Shown here: piece by piece, positions 1-7,678 of the stretch | Numbering within the stretch: the stretch's first letter is position 1 | Layout of the letters: each line of letters opens with the position of its first letter | DNA from: Nocardioides euryhalodurans | Lineage (GTDB): Bacteria; Actinomycetota; Actinomycetes; Propionibacteriales; Nocardioidaceae | Assembly (NCBI RefSeq): GCF_004564375.1 | Contig: NZ_CP038267.1 | Coordinates: forward strand, 2,296,501-2,360,500 | DNA: 64,000 nt | Direction: 5' to 3' | Made by a program: the position numbers and the translations under genes | The notes under the pieces: generated by a model | What the model was told of the DNA's origin: nothing | The model's input: only the letters and a program-made list of their open reading frames with translations | Database searches by the model: none

Positions 1-138
1 GCGTGCTGGTCCGCGGTGCACGGCTTCGCCGAGCTGTGCCTGGACGGCCCGCTCCGCCTGCTCCCGTCCTCACAGCGGGAGGAGGTCCTGACCCGACTGC
101 TCGACACCGTCGACCGGGGACTGGGTGATCCCGCCTAG
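1..138 (+). CDS. TetR-family regulator, C-terminal fragment (cut by window edge)
   Basis: Only the last 45 codons are in the window, reading in frame from base 1 to a TAG at 136-138. The fragment begins with a Trp-Ser-x-Val-His-Gly pattern typical of the C-terminal ligand-binding helices of TetR regulators of the WHG type, and ends in a helix of alternating acidic and leucine residues. The DNA-binding half lies outside the window, so operator and target cannot be judged. The neighbouring ECF42 gene converges on it with about 50 bp between. Family assignment rests on one short motif. Confidence 0.6.
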   Translation, partial: ACWSAVHGFAELCLDGPLRLLPSSQREEVLTRLLDTVDRGLGDPA

Positions 139-188
139 CAAGGGCGTCCACGCCCCCAGCGTGCCACGGACCCTGGGGCGGGCCACGG

Positions 189-1430
189 TCACGCCGAGCC
201 CGGGCGGAGGGTCCGGCGCAGGTGCGCGGTGACGTGCGGCGACGTGGTGAGCGCGACGGCGCGGTCGGCCGAGGCCGGTGCGGTCGGCAGTCCCAGCTCC
301 TGCTCGCACAGCGCCCGCAGCACCCAGTACGGCTGGTAGCCGGCCACGGCAGCCTCACCCAGCTCGGCGACGAGCGCGTCCAGCTGGGCGAGGGCCGTGC
401 TCGCTCCGCTGACCTGCCGATGCGCCGCAGCCCTGGCCACGGCCGTCCCCGTGGTGGGGGCGAGCCGGATCAGCCCGTCGTAGAGCTGGACGATGCCGTT
501 CCAGTGGGTCTGGCCGGTGGCGCTGCGTCGGTTGTGGAGGGACTGGATCGCCGCCAGCAGCTGGTAGGGCCCGAGGCGGCCTCCCCCGAGCGCGACGGCG
601 AGGTGACGTTCGGCCTCGCCGACGAGCTCGCGCGACCACGAGGTCACGTCCTGGTCGGCCAGCGGCACGTACGCCCCGCTCGCGTCACGGCGCGCGTCGT
701 GGCGGGCGTGCGAGTGCAGCATCAGGGAGAGCAGCCCGTGGGTCTCCGGCTCCCCGGGGAGCAGCTCGGTGAGCAGCCGGGCGAGTCGGATCGCTTCGGG
801 CACCAGCTCCTGTCGGGCGTCGTCGAGGCCGTCGACGTCGTCCCAGCCGGTCCCGTAGGCGGCGTACACGGCCTCGAGCACGGCGTCGAGACGCTCCGGG
901 AGCTCCTCGGGTCCGGGGACCCGGAACGGGATGCCGGCGTCCTTGATCTTGGCCTTGGCCCGCACCAACCGCTGCCCCATCGTGGTCGGAGCCACCAGGA
1001 ACGCCCGGGAGATCCTCGCGGCATCCAGCCCGAGCACGGCCTGCAGGATCAGCGGGCTACGCATCTCGGGGGCGATCGCGGGGTGGGCACAGGCGAACAT
1101 CAGGCGCAGCCGGTCGTCCGGGATCTCCCCGGCGGGCTGCTGCTCCCAGCGCTCCTCGATCGCCCGAGCCAGTTCCGGAAGGGCCGAGCGCGCCACGTCG
1201 CGGCGCCGGGACGCATCGATGATCCTCCGCCGCGCAGCCGTGAGCAGCCACGACTCCGGTCGCTCCGGGATGCCGCGATCGGGCCAAGTGCTCAGGGCGG
1301 CGACCAGGGCGTCGCCGAGGGCGTCCTCGGCGGCAGCAAGGTCGCCCGAGACCGTCGCCAGGTAGGCGACCAGGCGGCCGTACGACGTCCGGGCGACCTC
1401 GTCGACGGCCGCAGCCGTGGGGCTGGTCAC
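189..1430 (-). CDS. ECF42-type sigma factor with long C-terminal extension
   Basis: A 413-residue RNA polymerase sigma factor. Residues about 10-75 form region 2 (conserved AEDALGDAL stretch, then a PESWLLTAARRRIID helix). Residues about 125-165 form the region 4 helix-turn-helix that contacts the -35 element. The remaining 230 residues are a helical, TPR-like extension, the hallmark that separates ECF42 from ordinary 180-residue ECF factors. There is no anti-sigma gene beside it. The start is the GTG at 1430, whose last two bases lie in the TGA of the upstream DGPF gene, so the two are translationally coupled. The same DNA contains an apparent ECF42 promoter upstream of the DGPF gene, suggesting autoregulation. 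Family placement is confident; the regulon is inferred. Confidence 0.93.
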   Translation of the reverse strand: MTSPTAAAVDEVARTSYGRLVAYLATVSGDLAAAEDALGDALVAALSTWPDRGIPERPESWLLTAARRRIIDASRRRDVARSALPELARAIEERWEQQPAGEIPDDRLRLMFACAHPAIAPEMRSPLILQAVLGLDAARISRAFLVAPTTMGQRLVRAKAKIKDAGIPFRVPGPEELPERLDAVLEAVYAAYGTGWDDVDGLDDARQELVPEAIRLARLLTELLPGEPETHGLLSLMLHSHARHDARRDASGAYVPLADQDVTSWSRELVGEAERHLAVALGGGRLGPYQLLAAIQSLHNRRSATGQTHWNGIVQLYDGLIRLAPTTGTAVARAAAHRQVSGASTALAQLDALVAELGEAAVAGYQPYWVLRALCEQELGLPTAPASADRAVALTTSPHVTAHLRRTLRPGSA

Positions 1431-1783
1431 GTCCGCGGGGGCAGCAGCGGGCGCACCTCGACCGAGGCATAGCTCGCCGAGGGACACCGCTCGGCCCAGG
1501 CCAGGGCGGTGTCGAGATCGGGGACGTCGATGACGAAGTAGCCCCCGAGCTGCTCCTTGGTGTCCGCGAAGGGACCGTCCTGGACCCGGCGCCTCCCGTC
1601 GCGCACACGCACGGTCGTCGCCGTCCACGGGGGTTGCAGGCCACCCGCACCGACGAGCAGGCCGCTCTCGGTGAGAGCGTCGATGTAGCCCTGCCAGGAC
1701 TCCCAGTATTCGCCGCTGCGCTCGGGGTGGTCCCGGGTGGCAAAGGCGTCGTCGTCCTCGAGCGCCTGGATGAGGTAGTGCAT
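1427..1783 (-). CDS. YCII-related DGPF-domain protein
   Basis: A 118-residue YCII/DGPF protein. The signature Asp-Gly-Pro-Phe is visible in the RVQDGPFADTKEQLGGYF segment near residue 70. These small ferredoxin-like-fold proteins are the standard genomic partners of ECF42 sigma factors; their biochemical role is not established. The ATG at 1783 is preferred over an in-frame upstream ATG because an AGGAGG ribosome site lies seven bases before it. The longer version would run into the -35 element of the predicted promoter. Its TGA overlaps the GTG of the sigma gene by three bases, giving a two-gene operon. Confidence 0.92.
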   Translation of the reverse strand: MHYLIQALEDDDAFATRDHPERSGEYWESWQGYIDALTESGLLVGAGGLQPPWTATTVRVRDGRRRVQDGPFADTKEQLGGYFVIDVPDLDTALAWAERCPSASYASVEVRPLLPPRT

Positions 1784-1827
1784 GGTGGCCTCCTGGGTCT
1801 CGGGGCAGGTGCTGCCTCCACAGGGCA

Positions 1828-1854
1828 GACGTCCGGGCGACTGCGGTTTCGACA
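1828..1854 (-). promoter_or_regulatory. Predicted ECF42 promoter, leftward (DGPF-sigma operon)
   Basis: Read on the minus strand, TGTCGA (1854-1849), a 17-base spacer and CGTC (1831-1828) match the -35/-10 pair I recall being reported for ECF42 promoters in Streptomyces. Transcription would start roughly 40 bases before the DGPF start codon. The identical arrangement on the other strand strengthens the call. Confidence 0.75.
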
Positions 1855-1883
1855 TCGCCCGGACCGCAGCGAGCAGTCACCGA

Positions 1884-1910
1884 TGTCGAAACCCTCGCAC
1901 CTCCGACGTC
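1884..1910 (+). promoter_or_regulatory. Predicted ECF42 promoter, rightward (SRPBCC gene)
   Basis: TGTCGA (1884-1889), a 17-base spacer and CGTC (1907-1910) mirror the leftward promoter exactly. Both lie on one symmetry axis at about 1869, producing 13-base inverted arms at 1845-1857 and 1881-1893. Transcription would begin about 50 bases before the ATG at 1969, placing the SRPBCC gene in the sigma factor's own regulon. Confidence 0.75.
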
Positions 1911-1968
1911 TGCAGGTTGAGCAGGTCCTTCCGGCCCGCGATCCGCACCCTGACACCAGGAGCACACG

Positions 1969-2433
1969 ATGACCACCACCGAGACCACGGCCCAGACCAT
2001 CCGGATCGCCATCCGCGCGACACCCGAGCGGGTCTGGCAGGCCCTCACCGACGGGGACGTCACCCCTTCGTACTACCTCGGGTTCGAGGCCCACTACGAC
2101 GACCTGACCCCCGGGGCGCCGTACTCCTACACCGCCGGCGGCGGCGACATGATCACCGGCGAGGTCCTCGAGGCCGACGCCGGGCGTCAGCTGAGGTCCA
2201 CCTTCAACGGCCACTGGGACCCCGCCGTCGCCGAGCTCCCCGAATCGGTCGTCACCTTCGGCATCCAGGACCCGTTCATGCCCATGCCCGGCGTCACCGT
2301 CCTCACCTGCCGGCACGAGGGCCTGCCCGACACCGAGATCGCGCACCACCTCGAGATCGGCTGGGTCTCCATCCTCTCGGGCCTCAAGACGCTGCTCGAG
2401 ACCGGGCAGCCGATGTCCGGGCCTCGCGCCTGA
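1969..2433 (+). CDS. SRPBCC (AHSA1-like) domain protein
   Basis: A 154-residue soluble protein of the START/Bet v1-like SRPBCC superfamily, AHSA1 branch. The opening ATPERVWQALTDGDV stretch and the later TGEVLEADAGRQL pattern are typical of small ligand-binding AHSA1 proteins. These bind hydrophobic molecules or are uncharacterised; no substrate can be read from the sequence. The ATG at 1969 follows an AGGAG site. It is transcribed away from the ECF42 operon and shares the mirror-image ECF42 promoter, so it is probably induced with it. Confidence 0.88.
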   Translation: MTTTETTAQTIRIAIRATPERVWQALTDGDVTPSYYLGFEAHYDDLTPGAPYSYTAGGGDMITGEVLEADAGRQLRSTFNGHWDPAVAELPESVVTFGIQDPFMPMPGVTVLTCRHEGLPDTEIAHHLEIGWVSILSGLKTLLETGQPMSGPRA

Positions 2434-2451
2434 TCGAGCGGGGCCCTCCCG

Positions 2452-2858
2452 TCACCAGGACCGGCCCGGCCGGTAGGTCCCGGCGCTCCACTCGTGGCCC
2501 TCGGGATCCAGCACCCGAGCCCGTCGCGTGCTCCACGCGGTGTCCTCGGGTGGGAACACGGACCGGGCGCCGGCCTCCACGGCACGGCCGAACCAGGTAT
2601 CCACGGCGCTTGCATCATCCATCCACAGGTAGAGCCCGCCGCCCGTGCTCAGCCCGAGGAGGGGCGGCACCTGGTAGTCCCCGTCGGCGGTCGCGACCAT
2701 CAGCACGGCGTCGCCGTAGCGGACCTCGGCGTGGAGGACCGAGCCGTCCGGTCCGGCCTGTTGGGCTGTCACCTCGAAGCCCACCGCCTGCACCAGGCGA
2801 GACCGGCTTCGCAGTCCCGGTAGCTCAGGTAGGCGTGCAGGGCGGGGCCGGACTCCAT
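2452..2858 (-). pseudogene. VOC (glyoxalase-like) protein, single-base frameshift
   Basis: The C-terminal two thirds read as a VOC-superfamily protein (VGFEVTAQQAGPDGSVLHAE, then a GGLYLWMDD segment and a DPEGHEWS end). The matching N-terminus, starting at the ATG at 2858 (MESGPALHAYLSYRDCEAGL), is in a different frame and would hit TGA shortly after the break. The frames meet at about 2787-2796; one extra base there would give a normal 135-residue protein. Total length 407 is one short of a multiple of three. Either a recent pseudogene or a sequencing error. Confidence 0.75.
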
Positions 2859-3001
2859 GGCCCTGATGATCGTCCTCCCGGGGCACGACCGGCAACGGCC
2901 CCGTCGTCAGCGCGACGGCCCTGACCCACCCGACCCGCTGAGCCATCCGTCCTTGCGCGACGCGCAGCGTGGAGTGGACAGGGCGGCCACTGACCCGGCA
3001 G

Positions 3002-3283
3002 TCAAGGCCCCTCGGTCCACGGTGCACCCGGCTCGATGCCGCGTTCAGCGTTGGAGCCGGCGTCCCGGACCTCGCGCCAGCCGGGGTTGGTGAGCCACCG
3101 GTCCTCGACGAGGACGGTCGGGGAGACCTCGTTGCCGTCGTTCACCTCGCGGACCCGGGCGGCGCCGACCTCGTCGTCGCGGAACCGCACGGAGCGGTGG
3201 GACACCCCGTGGAGGGTCAGGGCAGTCCTCAGCCTGATGCCGAACGGACATCCCGGCTTGAAGTACACGATCGGCTGCGACAT
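3002..3283 (-). CDS. Glutaredoxin-like protein (CPFG active site)
   Basis: A 93-residue thioredoxin-fold protein. The PIVYFKPGCPFG segment near the N-terminus is a glutaredoxin active site with one cysteine, so it would act as a monothiol reductant or reduce mixed disulfides. Later VSPTVLVEDRWLTNP corresponds to the cis-proline loop (TVP-like). The ATG at 3283 has a GGAAG site about nine bases upstream. A longer in-frame ATG at 3301 lacks one and nearly touches the operator dyad. It is divergent from the TetR gene and is probably that repressor's target. Confidence 0.85.
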   Translation of the reverse strand: MSQPIVYFKPGCPFGIRLRTALTLHGVSHRSVRFRDDEVGAARVREVNDGNEVSPTVLVEDRWLTNPGWREVRDAGSNAERGIEPGAPWTEGP

Positions 3284-3306
3284 CGGACCAACTTCCGTCA
3301 TAGCGT

Positions 3307-3325
3307 CACTATGACGACCATAGTG
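3307..3325. promoter_or_regulatory. Operator-like dyad between glutaredoxin and TetR genes
   Basis: CACTATG and CATAGTG form perfect 7-base inverted arms separated by five bases. The 19-base dyad sits in the short divergent spacer, 23 bases from the glutaredoxin start and 12 bases from the TetR GTG. Size and position fit a TetR-family operator controlling both genes. Confidence 0.65.
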
Positions 3326-3337
3326 CTACCATGACGC

Positions 3338-3946
3338 GTGGCTGTCAAGGGAACCAGTGGACACCGCCAGCGGCAGGCCGAGGCCACCAAGCTGGAGGTC
3401 GCACGCGTCGCCCGGGCGCTCTTCGCAGAGCACGGCTACGTCGCCACCACGATCAGCAGGATCTCCGCCGAGGCCGACATCCCGGTCCAGACGATCTACT
3501 CGGCCTTCGGGTCGAAGGCGAAGATCCTCGACAAGATCACCGAGCTCTGGATGGCCGAGGCCGAGACGACCGCACGCGCCGCCGCGTACCTCGAGGAAGC
3601 GGACCCCGCCCGGCAGCTGAGGTTGCTCGCCGAGCTCAACCGGCGCCAGATGCAGGCCGGCTCCGACGTCGTCGCGATCTACCAGGAGGCTGCGGCGTCG
3701 GACCCGCAGATGGCCGACACCCTGCGCAACGTCCTGGCCGCTCGGGAGCGCGAGGTCCGCAGGCTCATCGAAGCCGTAGCACCACGTCTCCGACCGGAGC
3801 TCACGGTCGACTCCGCCCTCGACGTCACGCTGGCGCTCACCCTGCCGGAGGTCTTCCACCTGCTGGTCGCCGAGCGGGGATGGAGCCACCGCCGCTACGA
3901 GACGTGGCTCGCCGCATCCCTGGTCGGCCAGCTGCTCCGGGACTGA
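3338..3946 (+). CDS. TetR/AcrR-family transcriptional regulator
   Basis: A 202-residue repressor-type protein. The N-terminal helix-turn-helix spans about residues 18-65 and contains the TetR pattern ALFAEHGYVATTISRIS then IPVQTIYSAFGSKAKIL. The rest is an all-helical ligand pocket with no recognisable effector specificity. The start is a GTG at 3338, twelve bases after a perfect dyad, so it probably represses itself and the divergent glutaredoxin-like gene. The ligand is unknown; a thiol-reactive or electrophilic compound is a guess from the neighbour only. Confidence 0.9.
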   Translation: MAVKGTSGHRQRQAEATKLEVARVARALFAEHGYVATTISRISAEADIPVQTIYSAFGSKAKILDKITELWMAEAETTARAAAYLEEADPARQLRLLAELNRRQMQAGSDVVAIYQEAAASDPQMADTLRNVLAAREREVRRLIEAVAPRLRPELTVDSALDVTLALTLPEVFHLLVAERGWSHRRYETWLAASLVGQLLRD

Positions 3947-4179
3947 GGGCGGCCGCACCGTGACCGGGCGGACCACCACCCCGGTTCCCCGATGACGGGG
4001 CTCCGCGGCGAACTCACCCGCTCCGGATGAGCCTCTCGCCGCCCCCATCAGACAGCCTGAGCAGCAGCACCGAGAGGAGGGCCATGAACTCCCTGGCCTC
4101 AGCAGTCGTCTGCGCGTGTCCACGAGTCCGGATCTCGCGTCGGGCTGGAGACTGACGCGGCCGCGCACGCGACCAAGGC

Positions 4180-4857
4180 GTGACTCGAGTCCTCATGCGA
4201 CAGACACCTCGCGACGACATCACGGCCACGAGGCCCGTTGCCTCCCGTAGCAGGAACCTCGTGGCCGCCCTGGCGTTCGTCGTCGGGGGCTCGTTGTTCG
4301 CGCTGGGCGCGGCTCTCGCCCAGCTCGGCATCGGGACCCTGGTGTCGGTCAACGTCACCTACCTGATCGGTGGCGTCTTCTTCAGCCTCGGCGGCTACGT
4401 GTCGATCCTGCTCGCTCCGCCACACCACCGGCAGTGGCGCAGCGCGGTCATCCTGTTCGTCGGGACCTTGCTGTTCGCGGTCAGCCTCGTGGCGGCCTTC
4501 GCCGAGGGCCTCACCCCCCGACAGTCCAACGGGTGGATCTGGCTGCCTGACATCTGCGGCTGCGTCTGCTTCCTCGTCTCGGGACACCTCGCCATGCTCG
4601 AGGTGGGTGGGGGCCGGGTCAGGATCCGACCCCACGTCCTGGGCTGGTGGGTCGTGGCGGTCAACCAGCTCGGATCGGTCCTCTTCTTCCTCGCTGGGCT
4701 CGCCGCCTTCACACGTCCAGCCACCTCCCGCGCAGTCGACGTCGGCCTCGTCAACTGGGGCACCTTCGCCGGCGCGGTCTGCTTCGCGGTCGGGGGGCTC
4801 GTCCAGGCATTCGACACACCCACGTCTACCAAGAACGGCGGTTCACACAGCCCATGA
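4180..4857 (+). CDS. Integral membrane protein of repeated two-helix units (YrhK-like)
   Basis: A 225-residue protein with six predicted membrane segments after a charged N-terminus of about 28 residues. The segments fall into three similar hairpins. Each opens with a Gly-Ser/Thr-x-Leu-Phe helix (GGSLFALGA, GTLLFAVS, GSVLFFLAG) and closes with a Cys/Phe-rich helix (GGVFFSLGGY, CGCVCFLVSGH, AGAVCFAVGG). This resembles YrhK-type domains, but function is unknown. GTG at 4180 is used; an ATG at 4195 is an alternative. Its TGA overlaps the ATG of the glutamate decarboxylase gene (ATGA), so the two are coupled and it probably belongs to the acid-resistance operon. Confidence 0.85.
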   Translation: MTRVLMRQTPRDDITATRPVASRSRNLVAALAFVVGGSLFALGAALAQLGIGTLVSVNVTYLIGGVFFSLGGYVSILLAPPHHRQWRSAVILFVGTLLFAVSLVAAFAEGLTPRQSNGWIWLPDICGCVCFLVSGHLAMLEVGGGRVRIRPHVLGWWVVAVNQLGSVLFFLAGLAAFTRPATSRAVDVGLVNWGTFAGAVCFAVGGLVQAFDTPTSTKNGGSHSP

Positions 4858-6224
4858 CGACATCCCATGAAGCAGAAGCCCTGTTCGGCAACCGGTTCCT
4901 CACCGAGCGAGCCCCGTCGACCACGTTCCCCGAGAACGGGATGCGGCCGACCGATGCCATGCGCCTGCTCGCGGAGGACCTCAACCTCGAAGGCGACCCG
5001 CAACGCAACCTGGCGACGTTCGTCACCACCTGGATGGAGCCCGAGGCCCAACGGATCATCGCCGAGAACCTGCACCGCAACTTCATCGACCACGCGGAGT
5101 ACCCGATCTCAGCCGAGATCGAGCAACGCTGCGTGCGCATGCTGGCCGACCTCTTCCACGCCCCCGGCGAGACCACCGGCTGCCGGACCCAGGGATCCTC
5201 GGAGGCCATCATGCTCGGCGCCCTGTCCCTGAAGTGGAAGTGGAAGGAGCGGAGGGAGGCCGAGAACCGGTCGACCGACAGGCCGAACCTCGTGTTCGGA
5301 GGGGACGTCCACGTGGTGTGGGAGAAGTTCTGCCGCTACTTCGACGTCGAACCACGCATCGTCCCGCTCGAGAAGGACAAGTACACGATCGGACCCGCGG
5401 ACGTGGAGCCTCACCTCGACGAGAACACGATCGGGGTGGCGGCCGTCCTCGGCACCACGTTCACCGGCCACATGGACGACATCCCGGGGATCAACCAGCT
5501 GCTCCTCGACATCAAGAGCCGTCGCGGCCTGGACATCCCGCTCCACGTGGACGGCGCCAGCGGCGCGTTCGTCTGGCCCTTCCTCCACCCCGACTCGCAG
5601 TGGGACTTCGCGTTGGAGCAGGTCCGGTCGATCAACGTGTCCGGGCACAAGTACGGGCTCGTCTACCCCGGGATCGGGTGGCTGGTCTTCCGGGAGAAGT
5701 CCGACCTCGCCGAGGACCTGGTCTTCTACGAGAACTACCTCGGAAAGACCGACGCGACCTTCACGCTCAACTTCTCGACGGGCGCAGCCATGGTCCTCGC
5801 GCAGTACTACAACTTCGTGCGCCTCGGACGCGACGGCTACACCTACGTGATGAAGCAGATGCAGCAGAACGCGAACACCCTGGCCACGAACCTGCGGGAG
5901 AGCGGCCGGTTCGAGGTGATCGGCGACGACCTCGAGCAGCTCCCGCTGGTGGCCTTCCGGCTGGCCGGCGACCACGCGTCGTACGACGAGTCCGACATCG
6001 CGTGGCAGCTGTCGGCCGAGCGCGGCTGGATGGTGCCGGCGTACACGCTTCCGCCGAACGCGCAGGAGGTGAAGATCATGCGTGCGCTGGTGAAGGAGAC
6101 CATGAGCCGGGAGCAGGTCGAGCGGCTCACCCAGGACATCGCGGACGCCTGCACGACCCTCGACGAGAAGGGCGGGACGACGCAGACCGAGCGTCAACAG
6201 GTGAAACGGGGCACCGGGTACTGA
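4854..6224 (+). CDS. gadB: Glutamate decarboxylase
   Basis: A 456-residue PLP-dependent fold-I decarboxylase, close in length to E. coli GadB (466). It converts glutamate to GABA and CO2, consuming a cytoplasmic proton. The PLP lysine is Lys266 in the SINVSGHKYG motif. The TTGCRTQGSSEAIMLG segment binds the cofactor and HVDGASGAFVWPFL is the conserved Asp/His region. The ATG at 4854 overlaps the upstream membrane-protein stop, and the ClC gene follows after 51 bases. No GadC glutamate/GABA antiporter is in the window, so product exchange must rely on another transporter or on the coupled membrane protein (inference). Confidence 0.95.
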   Translation: MTTSHEAEALFGNRFLTERAPSTTFPENGMRPTDAMRLLAEDLNLEGDPQRNLATFVTTWMEPEAQRIIAENLHRNFIDHAEYPISAEIEQRCVRMLADLFHAPGETTGCRTQGSSEAIMLGALSLKWKWKERREAENRSTDRPNLVFGGDVHVVWEKFCRYFDVEPRIVPLEKDKYTIGPADVEPHLDENTIGVAAVLGTTFTGHMDDIPGINQLLLDIKSRRGLDIPLHVDGASGAFVWPFLHPDSQWDFALEQVRSINVSGHKYGLVYPGIGWLVFREKSDLAEDLVFYENYLGKTDATFTLNFSTGAAMVLAQYYNFVRLGRDGYTYVMKQMQQNANTLATNLRESGRFEVIGDDLEQLPLVAFRLAGDHASYDESDIAWQLSAERGWMVPAYTLPPNAQEVKIMRALVKETMSREQVERLTQDIADACTTLDEKGGTTQTERQQVKRGTGY

Positions 6225-6275
6225 CCGCCGGGACCCGAACACCCTGGACCGAGTGATGCCCGAGGAGTCGACCTG

Positions 6276-7586
6276 ATGACCGACGCGGACAGCCCGCCGG
6301 CGATCGACGTCGCGGCGACGGTGCGTTCGAAGCCCTACCTCGGCGCACTGCTGCTCGCCGCGGTCCTGGGCGTCCCCATCTCGGCGGCCGCCTACGGCTT
6401 CCTGGCACTCGTGACCGCGGTCCAGGAGCTGGTGTTCCACGACCTGCCGGGCGATCTGTTCGAGGCAGGACCGCCGGCCTGGTGGCCGGTGCCCTGGTTG
6501 CTCTTGTGCGGGTTGCTGACCGGCCTGACCATCCGACACCTGCCCGGCAACGGAGGCCACTCGCCCGCCCTCGGCTTCCACGCGGGCGGAGGTCCGCCGG
6601 TTCCCAAGGAGCTCCCGGGCGTCATCCTGGCCGCCCTGACGACCCTCAGCCTGGGCGCCGTGCTCGGGCCCGAGGCGCCTCTGATCGCCATCGGTGGCGG
6701 CCTGGCGGCACTGACCGTGCACCTGGCGAGGAAAGATGCGCCGCCGATGGCCCTCACGATCATGGCGTCGGCCGGCAGCTTCGCGGCGATCAGCACCCTG
6801 CTGGGATCCCCGGTGCTGGCAGCGTTCCTGATCATGGAGGCGGCCGGCATCGGGGGCGCGACCCTGAGCCTGGTGGCGTTGCCGGGGCTGCTCGCGTCCG
6901 GCGTCGGCGCCCTGGTCTTCGTCGGCCTCGACAGCTGGACCGGCCTCGGGAGCTTCTCGCTGGCCCTCACCTCGGTGCCACCGGCGGTGAGCCCCACCCT
7001 GGCCACCATGGCCTGGGCCCTTCCCGTCGGCGTGGCTGCGGCACTGCTCGGCTGGCTGATCCGCTGGGTCGGTCTGACGCTCCGTCCGGTGGTGCACCGC
7101 AACCGCGTGGTGGTGACCTCGGTGCTGGGGCTGCTCATCGGATCGGCCGCCATGGCGTACCAGCTGACCACCGGCAACCCCTTCACCCAGGTCCTGTTCT
7201 CCGGCCAGGACGACCTGCCCGCCCTGGTGGCGGATGCCGCCGGCTACTCGACCGGCGTCCTCCTCCTGCTCGCGCTCTGCAAGACCCTGGCCTACGGACT
7301 CTCGCTGGCTGCCTTCCGCGGCGGACCGGTGTTCCCTGCGATGTTCATCGGTGCCGTGCTGGGGATCGCTGCCGCCGGGCTACCCGGCATGAGCCTGGCC
7401 CCCGCGATCGGCATGGGGATCGGGGCCATGTGCTCGGCGATGCTTCGGCTGCCCCTGACCTCGACGCTGCTGGCCACCCTGCTGCTCGGCGCCGACGGCG
7501 TCTCGGTGACTCCCCAGGTCGTGGTGGCCGTCGCCGTGGCCTTCCTCGTCACCACCATGCTGCCGACCACCCGCGCGGCGACCTGA
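6276..7586 (+). CDS. ClC-family chloride channel / H+-Cl- antiporter
   Basis: A 436-residue multi-spanning membrane protein. It carries ClC filter signatures: the GNGGHSPA loop (counterpart of GSGIP), GPEAPL with Glu133 at the position of the gating glutamate (E148 in ClC-ec1), and the GGPVFPAMFIG loop. The retained gating glutamate is compatible with proton-coupled exchange. In E. coli, ClC antiporters act as an electrical shunt for glutamate-decarboxylase acid resistance; the position 51 bases after gadB fits that job. ATG at 6276 gives a normal start. Confidence 0.93.
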   Translation: MTDADSPPAIDVAATVRSKPYLGALLLAAVLGVPISAAAYGFLALVTAVQELVFHDLPGDLFEAGPPAWWPVPWLLLCGLLTGLTIRHLPGNGGHSPALGFHAGGGPPVPKELPGVILAALTTLSLGAVLGPEAPLIAIGGGLAALTVHLARKDAPPMALTIMASAGSFAAISTLLGSPVLAAFLIMEAAGIGGATLSLVALPGLLASGVGALVFVGLDSWTGLGSFSLALTSVPPAVSPTLATMAWALPVGVAAALLGWLIRWVGLTLRPVVHRNRVVVTSVLGLLIGSAAMAYQLTTGNPFTQVLFSGQDDLPALVADAAGYSTGVLLLLALCKTLAYGLSLAAFRGGPVFPAMFIGAVLGIAAAGLPGMSLAPAIGMGIGAMCSAMLRLPLTSTLLATLLLGADGVSVTPQVVVAVAVAFLVTTMLPTTRAAT

Positions 7587-7607
7587 CCCCAGGGGCCTGC
7601 CAACTCA

Positions 7608-7668
7608 CGCAATCGAAGGTTGCGCATCCCTGCTGCGTCGGCTACCTTCATGAGCAACCAAACGTTGC
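7608..7668 (+). promoter_or_regulatory. SRPBCC-ArsR promoter with two operator-like dyads
   Basis: TTGCGC (7620-7625), a 17-base spacer and TACCTT (7643-7648) form a good sigma-70-type promoter. Two dyads of the form gCAA-N7-TTGc bracket it: CGCAA/TTGCG at 7608-7624 overlapping the -35, and GCAAC/GTTGC at 7654-7668 at the expected transcription start. Paired sites suit autorepression by the ArsR protein encoded second in this operon. Confidence 0.65.
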
Positions 7669-7678
7669 GGGAGGGGTC

